A stretch of DNA of 33,616 bases, taken from positions 1-33,616 of the forward strand of contig JAEWNJ010000039.1 in NCBI GenBank assembly GCA_023392795.1, written 5' to 3'. A model generated the notes under the pieces. That model had not been told where the DNA came from. It saw nothing but the letters and a program-made list of their open reading frames with translations, and searched no databases. Origin of the DNA: Candidatus Cloacimonadota bacterium. GTDB lineage: Bacteria > Cloacimonadota > Cloacimonadia > Cloacimonadales > Cloacimonadaceae. Shown one piece after another: positions 17,215 to 25,181 of the stretch (position 1 is its first letter; every line of letters starts with the position of its first letter). The position numbers and the translations under genes are program-made.

Positions 17215-17774
17215 TGACAAAGCTCCATAAAGCGATCAAAATGCTCGGTAAGGTCAATCCTGACCAGCCGGTAATGAGGATCGTAATGCTCGTGAAAACG
17301 TTTGGAATGTGAATAGATCAATCCCTTCTGAGCTGCTAAACTTAGCTCATCCCAAATCTGAGGATCACCGGGGATCAGCTCTTGCAGCAAGGATTGATGT
17401 TGGCTCCAGCAGCTAAAGAAATCCTGAGGAATATCATCGTAGGCATGAGCGGAGGCCAATACCCAGTGCGCAAGGCACTCTATCTTGCTATCGCGGTCAG
17501 AAAGATTTGTATCTACATACAATGCACTGAGGCTAAGTCTGGTGTAGATCTGCCCAATTTGTTGATAATGGGGCTCGTAAGGACTGCTCATCTGCCACAG
17601 CTCTGAGGAAATGCTGAGCTTGAGCTGACCCAGATCCCGGATGAGGTGAAAGGGGCCAAAAAGCGCCTGATAGAGCAGCTTGTAGAGATCCACGGGTTCG
17701 CATTCGGGATGTACAGCCAGCTCGGATAAAATGAGCTGACGAACTTCCTCAGTGCTTAGCTTATTGGCTTTCAT
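17211..17774 (-). CDS. Conserved-looking hypothetical protein with LYQALFGPFHLI motif
   Basis: This 187-aa soluble protein has no signal peptide or membrane segment, and I do not recognise the family. The most distinctive stretch is DLYKLLYQALFGPFHLI (about residues 28-44), resembling a K-x-x-Y/F-Q-x-x-FG-x-x-HL pattern I associate with small uncharacterised bacterial proteins. The rest is helical with aromatic-rich ends (HYDPHYRLVRI). The frame is open back to 17846, but ATG at 17774 is preferred: GGAG lies 8 nt upstream and it overlaps the amidohydrolase stop by 14 nt. The stop overlaps gltX by 4 nt. The tight packing suggests real translation. Function unknown. Confidence 0.72.
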   Translation of the reverse strand: MKANKLSTEEVRQLILSELAVHPECEPVDLYKLLYQALFGPFHLIRDLGQLKLSISSELWQMSSPYEPHYQQIGQIYTRLSLSALYVDTNLSDRDSKIECLAHWVLASAHAYDDIPQDFFSCWSQHQSLLQELIPGDPQIWDELSLAAQKGLIYSHSKRFHEHYDPHYRLVRIDLTEHFDRFMELCQ

Positions 17775-19245
17775 ATACTTTGGCTCCGCATTTGTAAATG
17801 GCAAGTACTCTACGGTCTTCCAGAGGGGGCGCTTTAGACAAATCATAGTTCAACACGCTGAAATCAGCATCCAGACCTGTCTTAATGGCTCCGCGACGGT
17901 TCTCATCGTGGGACAACCATGCGGCGTTCCGGGTGTAGATTGTGACAGCCTGATGGGCTGCTAAGGCTTCATTGGGGTTATGATGGTTGATAAGCGCATC
18001 GAGAGAGAGATTGATATCCAGGGGAGTCACATACCAATCTGAAGAACCTGTAACAGGAATGCCGTTTTTAAGCATGGTCTGATAGCGATTCATCACGCGG
18101 GAGCGCTCCAAACCCAGAGCATTGGCATAGAATCCGCCATCTCCACCCCAGTATAGATCAAAGGCAGGCTGCATCACTGGTACTGCTGATGATGCCTTGA
18201 TATGGTTGATCATCACGTCTTCAGTCAATTCGCAGTGGATGAGTTGGTGGCGCAGATCCTTGAAATCGGTATTGGCAAGCTCCAGATAGACATTGTTGAT
18301 CTGATTGATAGCTCTGTCACCGATACAGTGAACGGCAACCTGCATATTGTACCGGTGTGCTTTGCTGATGAATGAACGCCAGAAAAGATCGCTCTGATAT
18401 AGTGTGCCGCGGATGGGCAAGCCTTGATAGGGCTCAAACATGGCGGCTGTGTAGCTGCCGATGGAACCATCAGCCAGGATGCATCCCCCGATGCGATCCG
18501 CACCTACTTCCAGCGCGGCTTCGATATTAAAGCTTTGGGGATACAGGATATAATCAATGGGGAAATCTTTTAAGTGTTTCTTGAGGAGGCGGTAGTGTCC
18601 GATGCTCTCATTGGCATCGCCTACCATAGTGTGAATAGTGGTAAAACCACCCTTCAATGCAGCATTGGCTGCGGCGTGGTAACTCTCCAAAATGTGCTCA
18701 TCATCCAGGGTGTTATGGAACCAATGCACCGTCTGGTCGTTATCGACGGACTTAAATATCTCTTCAGTACAACGGGGCTTTTTCCCCGCGCTGGCAAGGC
18801 TGTTGCACGCAAAGCTATTGATCAAACAGGAATGTCCGTCCATTCTGCGCAGGATCAGGTTTCTATCCGGTAACACACTATCCAGTTCTGCGCGTGTAGG
18901 GAAGCGCTTTTCTGCAAGCTTCATCTCATCGAAGTTCCATGCGAAGAGATGTCCAATAGTCCTATCCTTTCCCGCGGCAATAAGTTCCAGTACCTGAGCG
19001 ATAGACCTGGCCTCCCCTAGATCGACGCCCAGAGAATAGAGCCCGCCTTCAAAACTGTGAGTATGAGTATCAATGAAGCCAGGATAGACCCATGCCCCTT
19101 TGAGATCAACTACATCATATTGCCCAACATCATCAGGGATTTCGTCCAGTAGGGCGGCTATCTTGCCATCCTCCACCAAAACAGCCTTGATTCCGTTGTC
19201 AAAACCGTTATCCTGATAAAAGTGTCCGCCAACCATCAGTATCAT
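17761..19245 (-). CDS. Amidohydrolase family 3 protein (YtcJ-like metal-dependent hydrolase)
   Basis: This 494-aa protein belongs to the amidohydrolase superfamily, YtcJ-like branch. It has the small N-terminal beta domain (VEDGKIAALLDEIPD), then PGFIDTHTH with the metal-binding His-x-His at H61 and H63, a TIM-barrel body with HCIGDRAI and IHCELTED, and a C-terminal GSSDWYVTPLD containing the usual late aspartate. Members hydrolyse C-N bonds in varied substrates, so the substrate cannot be assigned. There is no signal peptide; a cytosolic location is expected. ATG overlaps the maf stop as ATGA, and the next gene overlaps its end, placing it in the maf-gltX operon. Confidence 0.85.
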   Translation of the reverse strand: MILMVGGHFYQDNGFDNGIKAVLVEDGKIAALLDEIPDDVGQYDVVDLKGAWVYPGFIDTHTHSFEGGLYSLGVDLGEARSIAQVLELIAAGKDRTIGHLFAWNFDEMKLAEKRFPTRAELDSVLPDRNLILRRMDGHSCLINSFACNSLASAGKKPRCTEEIFKSVDNDQTVHWFHNTLDDEHILESYHAAANAALKGGFTTIHTMVGDANESIGHYRLLKKHLKDFPIDYILYPQSFNIEAALEVGADRIGGCILADGSIGSYTAAMFEPYQGLPIRGTLYQSDLFWRSFISKAHRYNMQVAVHCIGDRAINQINNVYLELANTDFKDLRHQLIHCELTEDVMINHIKASSAVPVMQPAFDLYWGGDGGFYANALGLERSRVMNRYQTMLKNGIPVTGSSDWYVTPLDINLSLDALINHHNPNEALAAHQAVTIYTRNAAWLSHDENRRGAIKTGLDADFSVLNYDLSKAPPLEDRRVLAIYKCGAKVYESQ

Positions 19246-19832
19246 AGTAGCCCGTTTTTCCTCATATTTTGGATCATTGTATAAAACTTGCGGATGGGGA
19301 AGCCCATCACGTTAAAGTAGCAACCGTCAATGCTTTCGATGAACTGGCTGCCCAGGCCCTGTATGCCATAAGCACCTGCTTTGTCCATTGGCTCACCGCT
19401 TGCCACATATTCTTGAATCTCATTGTCAGATAACGCCGCAAAGCGCACCTGACTACGTTCATAATCACATACTGAAAGGTTTCTAGTTCTCACGCAGACA
19501 CCCGTGATGACAGAGTGTTCGCATCCGCTTAGTAGCCGTAGATACTCAGTCGCCTGTTCGGGACTATCAGGTTTTCCCAGCATGAGATCATCAATCACCA
19601 CGATGGTATCAGCGGCCACAATGAGATCCCGTTCGGAAGGAAGTGGTATCCCGGCAGCCTTATTGGCGGCGTGATGCATGGCAAGGGCGGCTGGATCTTT
19701 GTCCAGAAAGGGTTCTTCCACGTCACTTACCTGGATTGAAACTGGGATACCGAGCATGCAAAACAAATCCCTGCGCCTGGCGGAAGCCGAAGCCAAGATT
19801 ATATTATATGTTTCTAGTAAATTATGTAACAT
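19242..19832 (-). CDS. maf: Maf-family nucleoside triphosphate pyrophosphatase
   Basis: This 196-aa protein matches Maf/YhdE-type house-cleaning pyrophosphatases, which hydrolyse non-canonical or UTP/dTTP-type nucleotides. Motifs: ILASASARRRDLF near the start, AADTIVVIDDLMLGKP in the centre, and DKAGAYGIQGLGSQFI near the C-terminus. The length is standard. The frame is open upstream to 20057, but that extension runs into the divergent serC gene and has no Maf similarity. The ATG at 19832 follows AAAGG and leads directly into the conserved start. First gene of the minus-strand operon, divergent from serC. No convincing promoter was identified. Confidence 0.93.
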   Translation of the reverse strand: MLHNLLETYNIILASASARRRDLFCMLGIPVSIQVSDVEEPFLDKDPAALAMHHAANKAAGIPLPSERDLIVAADTIVVIDDLMLGKPDSPEQATEYLRLLSGCEHSVITGVCVRTRNLSVCDYERSQVRFAALSDNEIQEYVASGEPMDKAGAYGIQGLGSQFIESIDGCYFNVMGFPIRKFYTMIQNMRKNGLL

Positions 19833-19974
19833 CAATTTATGCCTTTGTGTCAAGCTGATGGAGATGGCGTTTACGTCAACTAAAAAGTGCCTAAGAAGAA
19901 AAAATAGCTTGCCTGAATAAATGGCTCTGGAAATCCTTGCACCAAAGTACAAAAATATATCCAGGAGGATAGTA

Positions 19975-21060
19975 ATGGAACGCGTACATAATTTTAACGC
20001 GGGACCCGCTGTTTTGCCGGAAGAAGTTCTGCGCGAAGCCCAAGCGGATTTGTTCAACTACAAAGGAATGGGACTTTCCGTGATGGAAATGAGCCATCGC
20101 AGCAAGGAATACCAAGCCATCATCGACGAAACCAACGCTGCGATAAAACGCATTTACGGCATTGGTGACGAGTACGAAGTGCTATTCCTGCAGGGCGGTG
20201 CCAGTATGCAATTCCTGATGGTACCCATGAACTTCGCCCAAGAAGGGAAAGTAGCGAACTACATCCATACCGGTGTCTGGAGCAAGAAAGCCATCGCTGA
20301 AGCCAAAAAGATCGGAAAGACTGTCCATCTGGCTGCATCAAGTGAGGATAAGAGCTTCAGCTATATCCCCAAAACTCACGAGCTTTCTGATAATCCCGCC
20401 TATGTGCATATCACTACAAACAACACGATCTATGGTACCGAATGGCATCATGATCCCGTAGTAAAGGCAGGTGTACCCTTGATCGCCGATATGAGTTCCA
20501 ACTTTATGAGCAAGCCCATTGAGATCGAGAAATACTCCATGATTTACGCGGGCGCTCAAAAGAACGTCGGGCCTTCCGGTGCCGTAGTCGTTATCATGAA
20601 AAAGGACTTCCTGGCCACAGCAGCCAGCGGTTTGCCCTCCATGCTCGATTACAATATCCATGCCAAGAACGGCTCCATGTACAACACACCTCCCTGCTGG
20701 ACCATCTATATGATCGGTCTGGTACTCAAATGGATCGAGGATATGGGCGGATTGACCAAGGTAGCCACCAATAACCAGGTGAAAGCCAAGTACATCTACG
20801 ATGCCATCGACGCCTCCAACGGCTTCTACAAAGGCACCGTGGTTCCTGAAGATCGCTCTTTGATGAACATCACCTTCCGCATGGCCACTGAAGAACTGGA
20901 AGCTCTGTTCATTTCCGAAGCCAAGAAAGCTGGAATGATCGGACTCAAGGGCCATCGTGATGTGGGCGGATGCCGTGCCAGCACCTATAATTCACTGCCT
21001 CTTCCGGCCGCACATGCGCTGGCTGAATTCATGAAAGAATTCATGAAGAAGCACGGATAA
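19975..21060 (+). CDS. serC: Phosphoserine aminotransferase
   Basis: This 361-aa PLP enzyme converts 3-phosphohydroxypyruvate and glutamate to phosphoserine, the second step of serine synthesis (and also acts in some pyridoxal pathways). Visible motifs are HNFNAGPAVLP at the N-terminus, FLQGGASMQF (phosphate binding), TTNNTIYGTEW, ADMSSNFMS and YAGAQKNVGPSG with the PLP lysine at K196, then GHRDVGGCRAS at the C-terminus. The length is typical. ATG at 19975 follows a strong CAGGAGGA; the frame stays open to 19921 but the first 18 residues would lie outside the family. No serA or serB is in the window. Confidence 0.96.
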   Translation: MERVHNFNAGPAVLPEEVLREAQADLFNYKGMGLSVMEMSHRSKEYQAIIDETNAAIKRIYGIGDEYEVLFLQGGASMQFLMVPMNFAQEGKVANYIHTGVWSKKAIAEAKKIGKTVHLAASSEDKSFSYIPKTHELSDNPAYVHITTNNTIYGTEWHHDPVVKAGVPLIADMSSNFMSKPIEIEKYSMIYAGAQKNVGPSGAVVVIMKKDFLATAASGLPSMLDYNIHAKNGSMYNTPPCWTIYMIGLVLKWIEDMGGLTKVATNNQVKAKYIYDAIDASNGFYKGTVVPEDRSLMNITFRMATEELEALFISEAKKAGMIGLKGHRDVGGCRASTYNSLPLPAAHALAEFMKEFMKKHG

Positions 21061-21081
21061 TAAAACTAAAAATCACAATAT

Positions 21082-21129
21082 GTGCCCTTCTCAGCCGCGA
21101 GACTTAGTTTCTGGGAAGGGCGCGCTTTT
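21082..21129 (+). terminator. Hairpin terminator after serC, directly ahead of exbB
   Basis: GTGCCCTTCTCAG (21082-21094) pairs with CTGGGAAGGGCGC (21111-21123) as 13 bp including two G-U pairs, with a 16-nt loop, followed by GC and TTTT (21126-21129). The T-run is short, so it could be a leaky terminator or an RNA-processing stem. It ends 16 nt before the exbB start. Confidence 0.7.
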
Positions 21130-21145
21130 GTAACTAAGGATTACT

Positions 21146-21754
21146 ATGTCGATACTATCCCTCATGCTCCAGGGCGGCATTCTGATGTATGTGCTGCTAT
21201 TGATCTCGATCGCGGTTTTGGGGATCACGATTGAGAAATACCGGCAATTAGCCACGGTAAAAAGGGCAAATCGAGCCATGACTGATGCCTTAATGGAACA
21301 CACAACCGATCTGAAGACTCTGGTGGATAAACACACCGCCAGGAGCCCCATTGCCAGAATGCTGGGCAAAGTAATGAAGAATCACACAAATGATAAAGAA
21401 CTGGTGGTACAAAGCATGGAAACTGCGGCGAATTACGAGCTTCACCGCCTCGAAGCCGGTATGGCCTGGCTGAGTACCTTTGCCGCGATTGCGCCCCTGA
21501 TCGGCTTTCTGGGCACGGTGATCGGGATGGTGCAAGTATTTATGAACATCGAGCATCAGAGCAGCGCTGGGATCGACATCAATATCCTGGCCGGTGGCAT
21601 CTGGGTAGCTCTGCTCACTACGATCGGCGGACTGATAGTGGGCATCATCACCATCGTGTTTTACAATGACATCCTGCAAAGGCTGGAACACATCCTCCAC
21701 GATATGCAGGACGCCGCCACCGAGTATCTGGTGAACTACAGCAAGGTACAATGA
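21146..21754 (+). CDS. exbB: MotA/TolQ/ExbB proton channel family protein
   Basis: This 202-aa inner-membrane protein has three predicted membrane segments: residues about 10-28 (LMYVLLLISIAVLGITI), 107-130 and 148-172. The conserved PLIGFLGTVIGMVQVF signature lies in the second. With ExbD it forms the proton-motive-force-driven stator that energises TonB or TolA. AAGGA precedes the ATG. It overlaps exbD by 4 nt. A TonB-like gene follows, so ExbB is more likely than TolQ, but the family members cannot be fully separated by sequence. Confidence 0.9.
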   Translation: MSILSLMLQGGILMYVLLLISIAVLGITIEKYRQLATVKRANRAMTDALMEHTTDLKTLVDKHTARSPIARMLGKVMKNHTNDKELVVQSMETAANYELHRLEAGMAWLSTFAAIAPLIGFLGTVIGMVQVFMNIEHQSSAGIDINILAGGIWVALLTTIGGLIVGIITIVFYNDILQRLEHILHDMQDAATEYLVNYSKVQ

Positions 21755-22152
21755 AACTGCGTCTATCAAAACAAAAGATCAGTAGCACTATGCTGATATC
21801 CATGACGGACGTGATCTTTCTCCTCTTGATTTTCTTGCTGATAGCGTCCAACTTTGCCAGTCAGACTGGCATCCCCGTACGTCTACCCGGCTCATCCACT
21901 TCCGAACGTCAAACCATGCATACCATAAACATAAAGTACTATAAAGGCGCGGTAGTTTTTTACAACGAGATGGAAACAGACCTGAATGAGCTCAGAGTAC
22001 TATTGAAAGCCGATTTTGTGGATAACACTCAGGTAGTACGCATATCTGCGGAACAGGATATCCCCTTGCAGGAATTGATCAATCTGATGGATCTCATCCG
22101 CGCCACTGGTTTCGAAAAGATCTTTGTAGCCACGCTGAGGGAGTCTAACTGA
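21751..22152 (+). CDS. exbD: ExbD/TolR family biopolymer transport protein
   Basis: This 133-aa protein has a short cytoplasmic N-terminus, one membrane segment (about residues 17-37, MTDVIFLLLIFLLIASNF) and a periplasmic domain. The membrane segment contains the essential aspartate in ISMTDVIFLLL. It partners with the ExbB-like protein encoded just upstream (4-nt overlap) and overlaps the TonB-like gene by 1 nt (TGATG). Confidence 0.9.
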   Translation: MKLRLSKQKISSTMLISMTDVIFLLLIFLLIASNFASQTGIPVRLPGSSTSERQTMHTINIKYYKGAVVFYNEMETDLNELRVLLKADFVDNTQVVRISAEQDIPLQELINLMDLIRATGFEKIFVATLRESN

Positions 22153-22823
22153 TGCGCCAGACCCGGCAGGGAAGCAGTTCGATGGCCATATCGGTGGTAC
22201 TGCATCTGCTTATTCTGCTGATACTGGCTTTCTTTTATACAAATCCACAGGAACAGATCGTCTGGCATGAGTTTGAATGGTTCAGTGATGATCTTAGCGT
22301 TGCAGACCTTCCAGCAGAGATTTCGCGGGAAGAGGAACAGAATCAAGCTCAGGCCAGAGATGGGGAGCAGCAAAGAGCTCCCATGGCTACAGAGAATACC
22401 GAAGCTCCAGCAACGCCCAGCACCCTGATCGAAGCCCCTGTGATCGACGACAATGAATTCCACAACCACCCCGGCAACGCAATTGATATCCCTCATACTG
22501 TTTATACTGTCCCCGGCGTCAATTCTGAAACCGATAGCGGATCATCATACAATTCATCTCTTGTATCAGGCTCTGCTGAAGCATACATCATCCGCCAGAA
22601 TCCACCTCGTATTTCTGCAATCATGGATGATGAGGTGCTTTTTGATTTTAAGCTGGCCGAATCGGGCAAAGTAATCATGAGTAGCGTTTCTGTGATCTCA
22701 TATCGCCAGTCGGCGCATTGGGAAGCCATCCGTAGGGAAATGCCATCATGGCGTTTCGGTTTCAAGGGCAGATACAATTCTGAGCGTGTTTATCGGATGC
22801 GCGTAGTCTTCAAGGTGAATTGA
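22152..22823 (+). CDS. TonB-like periplasmic energy transducer
   Basis: This 223-aa protein has the TonB layout. An N-terminal membrane anchor (residues about 10-30, MAISVVLHLLILLILAFFY) is followed by a low-complexity acidic/Gln/Pro periplasmic linker (about 55-130) and a C-terminal domain of roughly 85 residues with VLFDFKLAESGKVI and MPSWRFGFKGRY, matching the TonB C-terminal pattern ending in a W-x-F segment. It lies directly after exbB and exbD, so it probably transmits proton-motive force to outer-membrane receptors. TolA is an alternative. The linker lacks the usual Pro-Lys/Pro-Glu repeats of enterobacterial TonB. Confidence 0.78.
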   Translation: MRQTRQGSSSMAISVVLHLLILLILAFFYTNPQEQIVWHEFEWFSDDLSVADLPAEISREEEQNQAQARDGEQQRAPMATENTEAPATPSTLIEAPVIDDNEFHNHPGNAIDIPHTVYTVPGVNSETDSGSSYNSSLVSGSAEAYIIRQNPPRISAIMDDEVLFDFKLAESGKVIMSSVSVISYRQSAHWEAIRREMPSWRFGFKGRYNSERVYRMRVVFKVN

Positions 22824-22825
22824 TC

Positions 22826-23647
22826 ATGTTGGATAGCTTACACCAGCCACGTATCATGGGCATTCTGAACATCACCGATGATTCATTTTCGGATGGTGGG
22901 AAATGCCTGAATCCAGAAGTGGCGGTCAAACACGCTCTACAAATGCTCGAATCCGGTGCGGATATCATCGACATCGGAGCAGAGTCCACCCGCCCCGGAG
23001 CCAGAAGCGTTTCTGCCACAGAAGAGTGGGAGCGTTTGCATCCTGTGATATCAGGTATCCTTGATAGGTCCCCCGATTGTTACATCTCGATCGACACTCA
23101 GAAATCGTTTGTGGCTGAGCGTGCGATTGATCTGGGCGCCAGGATGATAAACGATGTATCGGCTCTGGAGTATGATCCCGAACTCAGCATCTTATTGGCG
23201 GAGCGAAGCTCCATCGATGTTGTCCTGATGCACATGCAAGGCAGGCCAGAGAATATGCAACTCAATCCCCATTATACAGATGTGGTAGTGGAAGTAAAGC
23301 AATATCTCATAGAACGTCTGCATTACGCGGAACAGCAGGGTATTAGCGCGCAGCGTATATACCTTGATCCCGGCATTGGTTTCGGGAAGAGTCTGGAGCA
23401 CAACCTCGCTTTACTGGCCAATCTGGATGTTTATCAAGGCTATCAGGTGTTACTAGGGGTATCGCGTAAGAGCTTCATCGGCAAAATATGTGACAGTGAG
23501 CCCGGGCAAAGGCTGGGAGGTACTCTGGCTGCAGCACTGATGGGAATGCTTGCCCCAGTGCAGATCATCAGGGTGCACGATGTATATGAACACTTCCAGT
23601 TTTCCGCCGTGTTAAGTGAAATCAACAAGTACAGGAGGCATGACTGA
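22826..23647 (+). CDS. folP: Dihydropteroate synthase
   Basis: This 273-aa enzyme joins p-aminobenzoate to hydroxymethyl-dihydropterin diphosphate in folate synthesis. Motifs of the TIM-barrel family are MGILNITDDSFSDGG (usually NVTPDSFSDGG), ADIIDIGAESTRPGA, DVSALEYDPEL, LMHMQGRPENMQ, YLDPGIGFGK and LGVSRKSFIG. The ATG at 22826 starts 2 nt after the tonB-like stop; a TTG at 22820 is possible but weaker. It overlaps cdaA by 1 nt. The family is the target of sulfonamides; no resistance-type insertion is visible near the start. Confidence 0.95.
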   Translation: MLDSLHQPRIMGILNITDDSFSDGGKCLNPEVAVKHALQMLESGADIIDIGAESTRPGARSVSATEEWERLHPVISGILDRSPDCYISIDTQKSFVAERAIDLGARMINDVSALEYDPELSILLAERSSIDVVLMHMQGRPENMQLNPHYTDVVVEVKQYLIERLHYAEQQGISAQRIYLDPGIGFGKSLEHNLALLANLDVYQGYQVLLGVSRKSFIGKICDSEPGQRLGGTLAAALMGMLAPVQIIRVHDVYEHFQFSAVLSEINKYRRHD

Positions 23648-24393
23648 TGGGCTTTTTGATCCCTCGTTTCAAAGACATTGTAGATATCATTATCATCGCT
23701 TTTTTGATCTACCAGGCCTTGCTAATCGTTCGCAAATCAGGCGGTTATCAGGTGCTCTGGGGGTTGTCTTTCATCCTGTTGCTTTACTTCCTGGCCAGCA
23801 TTTTTGAACTCAAAGTACTCTCGTCCGTGCTCAGCGGTGTGAAAACCTACTGGATCATGGCGATCGTGATTCTTTTCCAGCCCGAGCTGAGGGCCATCCT
23901 ATCCCGTTTAAATCTAGCAAAAGAGTTACAGGGAGCCTTCCATAGGAGCGAAGGTCATTCCCTTTACACTCCCCTGATTGACGCTGTCTCTTCCATGAGT
24001 TTTCGCAAGACCGGAGCATTGATCGTGGTGGAGCGTAAACGCAAGCTCAATGAATATGTGCAGGCCGGAGAGCAGATAGATTCGGGTATATCCATGCGTT
24101 TGATCCTAACCATTTTCAACACCAAGAGTGTGTTGCACGATGGCGCCATCATCATCCGGGGAAACCGTATCATAAGCGCAAAGGTGGTGCTCCCGCTTTC
24201 CAAGAATCCCGAGTATTCGCGCAAACTGGGCACTCGTCACCTCGCCGGCATTGGCATCACCGAGATCTCTGACGCCATCAGCATCATTGTATCGGAGCAA
24301 AGCGGACAGATATCAGTGGCTCAGAGTGGGCATTTGAAGAGCAACGTTGCATTCGAAGAGCTGATGCAGATCATCAGTGACGCGGGAAAATGA
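23647..24393 (+). CDS. cdaA: Membrane diadenylate cyclase CdaA (c-di-AMP synthase)
   Basis: This 248-aa protein has the CdaA layout: three N-terminal membrane segments (residues about 10-28, 36-54 and 62-80) and a DAC domain (about 100-248). It joins two ATP into cyclic di-AMP, which controls potassium and osmotic balance. The DGA motif is present (D165-G166-A167, in VLHDGAIII). The second motif, normally RHR in GTRHRAA, reads GTRHLAG here (R197-H198-L199, codon CTC). It overlaps folP by 1 nt and coaE by 4 nt. No phosphodiesterase is nearby. The assignment is firm; the effect of the substitution is not known. Confidence 0.92.
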   Translation: MGFLIPRFKDIVDIIIIAFLIYQALLIVRKSGGYQVLWGLSFILLLYFLASIFELKVLSSVLSGVKTYWIMAIVILFQPELRAILSRLNLAKELQGAFHRSEGHSLYTPLIDAVSSMSFRKTGALIVVERKRKLNEYVQAGEQIDSGISMRLILTIFNTKSVLHDGAIIIRGNRIISAKVVLPLSKNPEYSRKLGTRHLAGIGITEISDAISIIVSEQSGQISVAQSGHLKSNVAFEELMQIISDAGK

Positions 24394-24995
24394 AGCGACC
24401 GCTTCTGATCGGAATCTCGGGCAATATTGGTTCGGGCAAGAGTAGCTTTTGTGCATTGCTTGAATCTTCCGGATTGAGGGTTGTTTACGCCGATAGAGTG
24501 GCTGAAAAGCATCTCTTTGATTTGCAGGATGTATGGGTGCAACGATGGGGAAGAGGCATTCTGAGTGACGGGGTTCCCGACAAGAAGAAGATCGCTTCCA
24601 TCGTCTTTGACAATCAGGAAGAGCGTTCTTATCTGAATCAGAGAATCCACAGCCTGGTTCTGCAGGATTTTCAACATAGCGTTGAGACCTGCGATGAAGC
24701 GGTCCTCTGCTTTGAAATCCCCTTACTCTATGAAGTTGGATTGCAGGACTGTTTTGACTACCTGGTCTTGATCTCAGTGAGGCGCGATATTGCACTTCGC
24801 AGAATCGCCAAGCGCGACAAGAGCAGCGAATCCGAGATCATCAAAAGACTTGAGGCACAAATGCCGGACGATAGGAAGCATGCAGATCTGATGATCGACA
24901 ATTCCGGCAGCAGAGCGGAGTTGGAAGCTCAAGCCAGTAGATTCATCATTTCCATCGCGTCACTTTCATACCGCACTGTACGGCCATTTTGCTGA
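24390..24995 (+). CDS. coaE: Dephospho-CoA kinase
   Basis: This 201-aa P-loop kinase performs the last step of coenzyme A synthesis, phosphorylating the 3'-hydroxyl of dephospho-CoA. The Walker A motif is GISGNIGSGKSSF (residues about 8-20), followed by VVYADRVAEKHL, IPLLYEVGLQDCFD and the lid segment RRIAKRDKSSESE. The length is typical. It overlaps cdaA by 4 nt and ends the exbB-coaE gene string. The substrate-region aspartate is present as YADR, as in the family. Confidence 0.93.
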   Translation: MKRPLLIGISGNIGSGKSSFCALLESSGLRVVYADRVAEKHLFDLQDVWVQRWGRGILSDGVPDKKKIASIVFDNQEERSYLNQRIHSLVLQDFQHSVETCDEAVLCFEIPLLYEVGLQDCFDYLVLISVRRDIALRRIAKRDKSSESEIIKRLEAQMPDDRKHADLMIDNSGSRAELEAQASRFIISIASLSYRTVRPFC

Positions 24996-25120
24996 TCCTG
25001 GCTTACCACCCACTTGCCACCCACCCGCATTCCTCTTACGTGGCACGCAGGAGGGTTGGAAGAGAGTAGAAACAGCAATGGAAATCAGGAATGGACGCAA
25101 GAGACGAATCCAGAATTAGC

Positions 25121-25149
25121 TTGACAGGATAGACAAGCTCGCAAATCAT
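25121..25149 (+). promoter_or_regulatory. Sigma70-like promoter ahead of the cysteine desulfidase/urocanase genes
   Basis: A consensus -35 box TTGACA (25121-25126) is followed after 17 nt by AATCAT (25144-25149), a 4/6 match to TATAAT, 32 nt before the ATG at 25182. The rest of the 186-nt gap after coaE shows only a weak stem (TGCCAC near 25015, GTGGCA near 25040) and a CCACCCAC direct repeat. No gene is visible in it. Confidence 0.5.
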
Positions 25150-25181
25150 ATCTTTTACGATTTAGAATTGATAGGTTTGAT

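Noticed and set aside
19848..19853. Consensus TTGACA on the minus strand just upstream of maf
   Set aside because: A matching -10 box would fall inside the maf coding start (GTTACA or TTACAT at best), putting transcription downstream of the ATG.
19833..20057. Long N-terminal extension of maf
   Set aside because: It reads into the divergent serC gene and shows no Maf similarity; the family start fits ATG at 19832.
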